From Pseudoxanthomonas sp. SL93 (GTDB taxonomy: Bacteria > Pseudomonadota > Gammaproteobacteria > Xanthomonadales > Xanthomonadaceae): 64,000 bases of DNA. The DNA lies in the NCBI RefSeq assembly GCF_026625825.1, contig NZ_CP113065.1, forward strand, positions 1-64,000. Direction: 5' to 3'. Below are positions 62,439 through 64,000 of this stretch, piece by piece (the stretch's first letter is position 1; each line of letters begins with the position of its first letter). The notes beneath the pieces were generated by a model that made no database searches, was not told the origin of the DNA, and worked only from the letters and a program-made list of their open reading frames with translations. Both the position numbers and the translations under genes were made by a program.

Positions 62439-63698
62439 ATGAGCAACGTAATTACCCGTACCGCCACGGGCGTGATGGACTGGGTCAACGCGCGCGCACC
62501 GGGCATGATGCCTGCGTACCGCAAGCACATGACCGAGTACTACGCGCCGAAGAACTTCAACATCTGGTACATCTTCGGTGTGCTGTCGATCGTGGTGCTG
62601 GTCAACCAGATCCTGACCGGCATCTTCCTGACGATGCACTTCAAGCCGAGCGCGGCGGAAGCCTTCGCCTCGGTCGAATACATCATGCGCGACGTGGAGT
62701 GGGGCTGGCTGATCCGCTACATGCACAGCACCGGCGCCTCGCTGTTCTTCATCGTCGTCTACATCCACATGTTCCGCGGCCTGATGTACGGCTCTTACCA
62801 GAAGCCACGCGAGCTGGTGTGGATCCTGGGCATGCTGATCTACCTGGTGCTGATGGCCGAAGCCTTCCTGGGCTACGTGCTGCCGTGGGGCCAGATGTCG
62901 TTCTGGGGCGCCAAGGTCATCATCTCGCTGTTCGGCGCCATCCCGGTGATCGGCAACGGCCTGACCGAGTGGATCATGGGCGACTACCTGCCCAGCGACG
63001 CCACGCTGAACCGCTTCTTCGCGCTGCACGTCATCGCGCTGCCGCTGGTGCTGCTGCTGCTGGTGGTGCTGCACATCTTCGCGCTGCATGAAGTGGGTTC
63101 GAACAACCCCGATGGCGTCGAGATCAAGAAGGGTCCGAAGGGCAACCGCTGGTCGCCGACCGCGCCTGCCGACGGCGTGCCGTTCCACCCGTACTACACG
63201 GTGAAGGATGGCTTCTACGTCGGTGGCTTCCTGATCCTGGCCGCCTTCATCATCTTCTTCGCCCCGGCGATGGGCGGCTGGTTCCTGGAGCACGACAACT
63301 TCACCGAGGCCAACAAGCTGGTGACCCCCGCGCACATCAAGCCGGTGTGGTACTACACCCCGTACTACGCAATGTTGCGCGTGGTGCCGGACAAGCTGGG
63401 CGGCGTGCTCGTGATGTTCGGCGCCATCGCGATCCTGTTCCTGGTGCCGTGGCTCGACCGCGCCAAGGTCAAGTCCTACCGCTACCGCGGCGTTCTGTCG
63501 AAGGTGCTGCTGGGCGTGTTCGCGATCTGCTTCGTGTGGCTGGGCAAGATCGGCGCCGGTCCGGGTACCGATCCGGTGGAAACCATCATCGGCCGCTTCC
63601 TGACCGCCTTCTACTTCCTGTTCTTCCTGACGATGCCGATCTGGACCAAGATCGACAAGACCAAGCCGGTGCCGGATCGGGTGACGACGCATGACTAA
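62439..63698 (+). CDS. petB: cytochrome b subunit of bc1 complex PetB
   Basis: A 419-residue membrane protein with eight helices. Haem-binding histidines lie in RYMHSTGASLFFIVVYIHMFRG (helix B, partly quoted) and FFALHVIALPLVLLLLVVLH (helix D). The quinol-site tetrapeptide is PVWY (in AHIKPVWYYTPYY), not PEWY, a variant also seen in some beta- and gammaproteobacterial bc1 complexes. It is 3 bases after petA and overlaps petC by 8. Confidence 0.97.
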   Translation: MSNVITRTATGVMDWVNARAPGMMPAYRKHMTEYYAPKNFNIWYIFGVLSIVVLVNQILTGIFLTMHFKPSAAEAFASVEYIMRDVEWGWLIRYMHSTGASLFFIVVYIHMFRGLMYGSYQKPRELVWILGMLIYLVLMAEAFLGYVLPWGQMSFWGAKVIISLFGAIPVIGNGLTEWIMGDYLPSDATLNRFFALHVIALPLVLLLLVVLHIFALHEVGSNNPDGVEIKKGPKGNRWSPTAPADGVPFHPYYTVKDGFYVGGFLILAAFIIFFAPAMGGWFLEHDNFTEANKLVTPAHIKPVWYYTPYYAMLRVVPDKLGGVLVMFGAIAILFLVPWLDRAKVKSYRYRGVLSKVLLGVFAICFVWLGKIGAGPGTDPVETIIGRFLTAFYFLFFLTMPIWTKIDKTKPVPDRVTTHD

Positions 63699-64000
63699 GA
63701 CTTTCGCCTCTCGCCTAGCTGTCTTCGCCAGCGGGTTGCTGATCTCGATCTCCGTGTTCGCCGCCGAGGGTGGCGACAAGCTGCAGGCCGGCAACGACCT
63801 CGGCGACCGCGCTTCGCTGCAGCGCGGTGCGCAGCTGTACATGAACAACTGCTCCGGCTGCCACTCGCTGAAGTACATGCGCTATTCGCGCATGGCCGAA
63901 GACCTGGGCCTGACCGAAGACGAGGTGATGAAGAACCTCAACTTCACCGGCGCCAAGTTCGGCGAACAGATCCAGGTGTCCATGCCCACCGCCGCTGGCG
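63691..64000 (+). CDS. petC: cytochrome c1 subunit PetC (3' end outside window)
   Basis: The first 103 residues of cytochrome c1, starting at ATG 63691 inside the end of petB. A signal peptide (MTKTFASRLAVFASGLLISISVFA) and the haem site CSGCH (54-58), followed by SLKYMRYSRMAEDLGL, identify it. The distal Met and membrane anchor are beyond the window. Confidence 0.95.
   Translation, partial: MTKTFASRLAVFASGLLISISVFAAEGGDKLQAGNDLGDRASLQRGAQLYMNNCSGCHSLKYMRYSRMAEDLGLTEDEVMKNLNFTGAKFGEQIQVSMPTAAG

Noticed and set aside
61797..63878. A 693-residue minus-strand frame over petABC
   Set aside because: Antisense to highly conserved bc1 subunits; histidine/glutamine/arginine-rich artefact.

Overview
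The window is a GC-rich, densely coded bacterial chromosome segment with no gene-free stretch over 300 bases. It most resembles Xanthomonadaceae (Pseudoxanthomonas, Stenotrophomonas, Xanthomonas or Lysobacter relatives). The evidence is: a fused aspartate kinase/diaminopimelate decarboxylase; the MurL/MurD2 pair that replaces the usual route to D-glutamate in peptidoglycan; a SUF regulator of the gammaproteobacterial Rrf2 type; the rmlBACD order; and GTAG-headed REP-like intergenic repeats. The genus is an inference. I saw no tRNA, rRNA, CRISPR array, prophage or insertion sequence.

Layout. 1-1.7 kb: start of a SUF iron-sulfur operon (regulator then sufB, running off the left edge) with a palindrome over its promoter. 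1.8-9.3 kb: a small membrane protein, a cytochrome c lipoprotein, a SET-domain protein, a large DUF5916 outer-membrane protein, two tandem DUF1439 proteins, small conserved proteins, an M23 peptidase, a DUF533 protein and an HU-like protein with a histone-H1-like tail. 9.6-15.6 kb: an EF-G-like GTPase, OsmC, an alpha/beta hydrolase, a glycine-zipper protein and an amidohydrolase. 15.7-18.8 kb: an exported DJ-1/PfpI protein followed directly by a two-component system. 18.9-20.7 kb: two tandem PhzF-like proteins. 20.8-26.7 kb: a tightly coupled cell-wall precursor operon (ask-lysA fusion, a small membrane protein, murL, murD2). 26.7-32.7 kb: dienelactone hydrolase, ispB, ssb and rmlBACD for dTDP-rhamnose.

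32.7-44.3 kb is a peptide-utilisation cluster: three exported S9 peptidases around a divergent pair of peptide transporters (POT and OPT), followed by a DUF819 membrane protein. 44.4-48.1 kb: cstA-ybdD for pyruvate/peptide uptake, corA, and a cluster of REP-like repeats. 48.1-54.4 kb (minus strand): phoH(ybeZ)-ybeY-hypothetical-corC, continuing into a DUF4105 membrane protein and a GH97 glycosidase. 54.5-59.1 kb: a TetR-controlled HlyD/ABC efflux operon with a clear palindromic operator and an NTF2-like protein. These lie between phoH and miaB, which are neighbours in the E. coli miaB-ybeZYX-lnt operon. 59.1-64 kb: miaB, a lytic transglycosylase, and petABC for the cytochrome bc1 complex (petC cut by the right edge).

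Most genes are housekeeping or envelope functions. The accessory parts are the peptide cluster, the PhzF pair, the DJ-1/two-component unit and the efflux insertion. I did not find a convincing wholly new defence or mobile system. The best leads are the unnamed membrane protein inside the lysA-murL-murD2 operon, the peptide cluster with an intrinsic terminator inside a leader, the DJ-1/sensor unit, and several well-formed palindromes.
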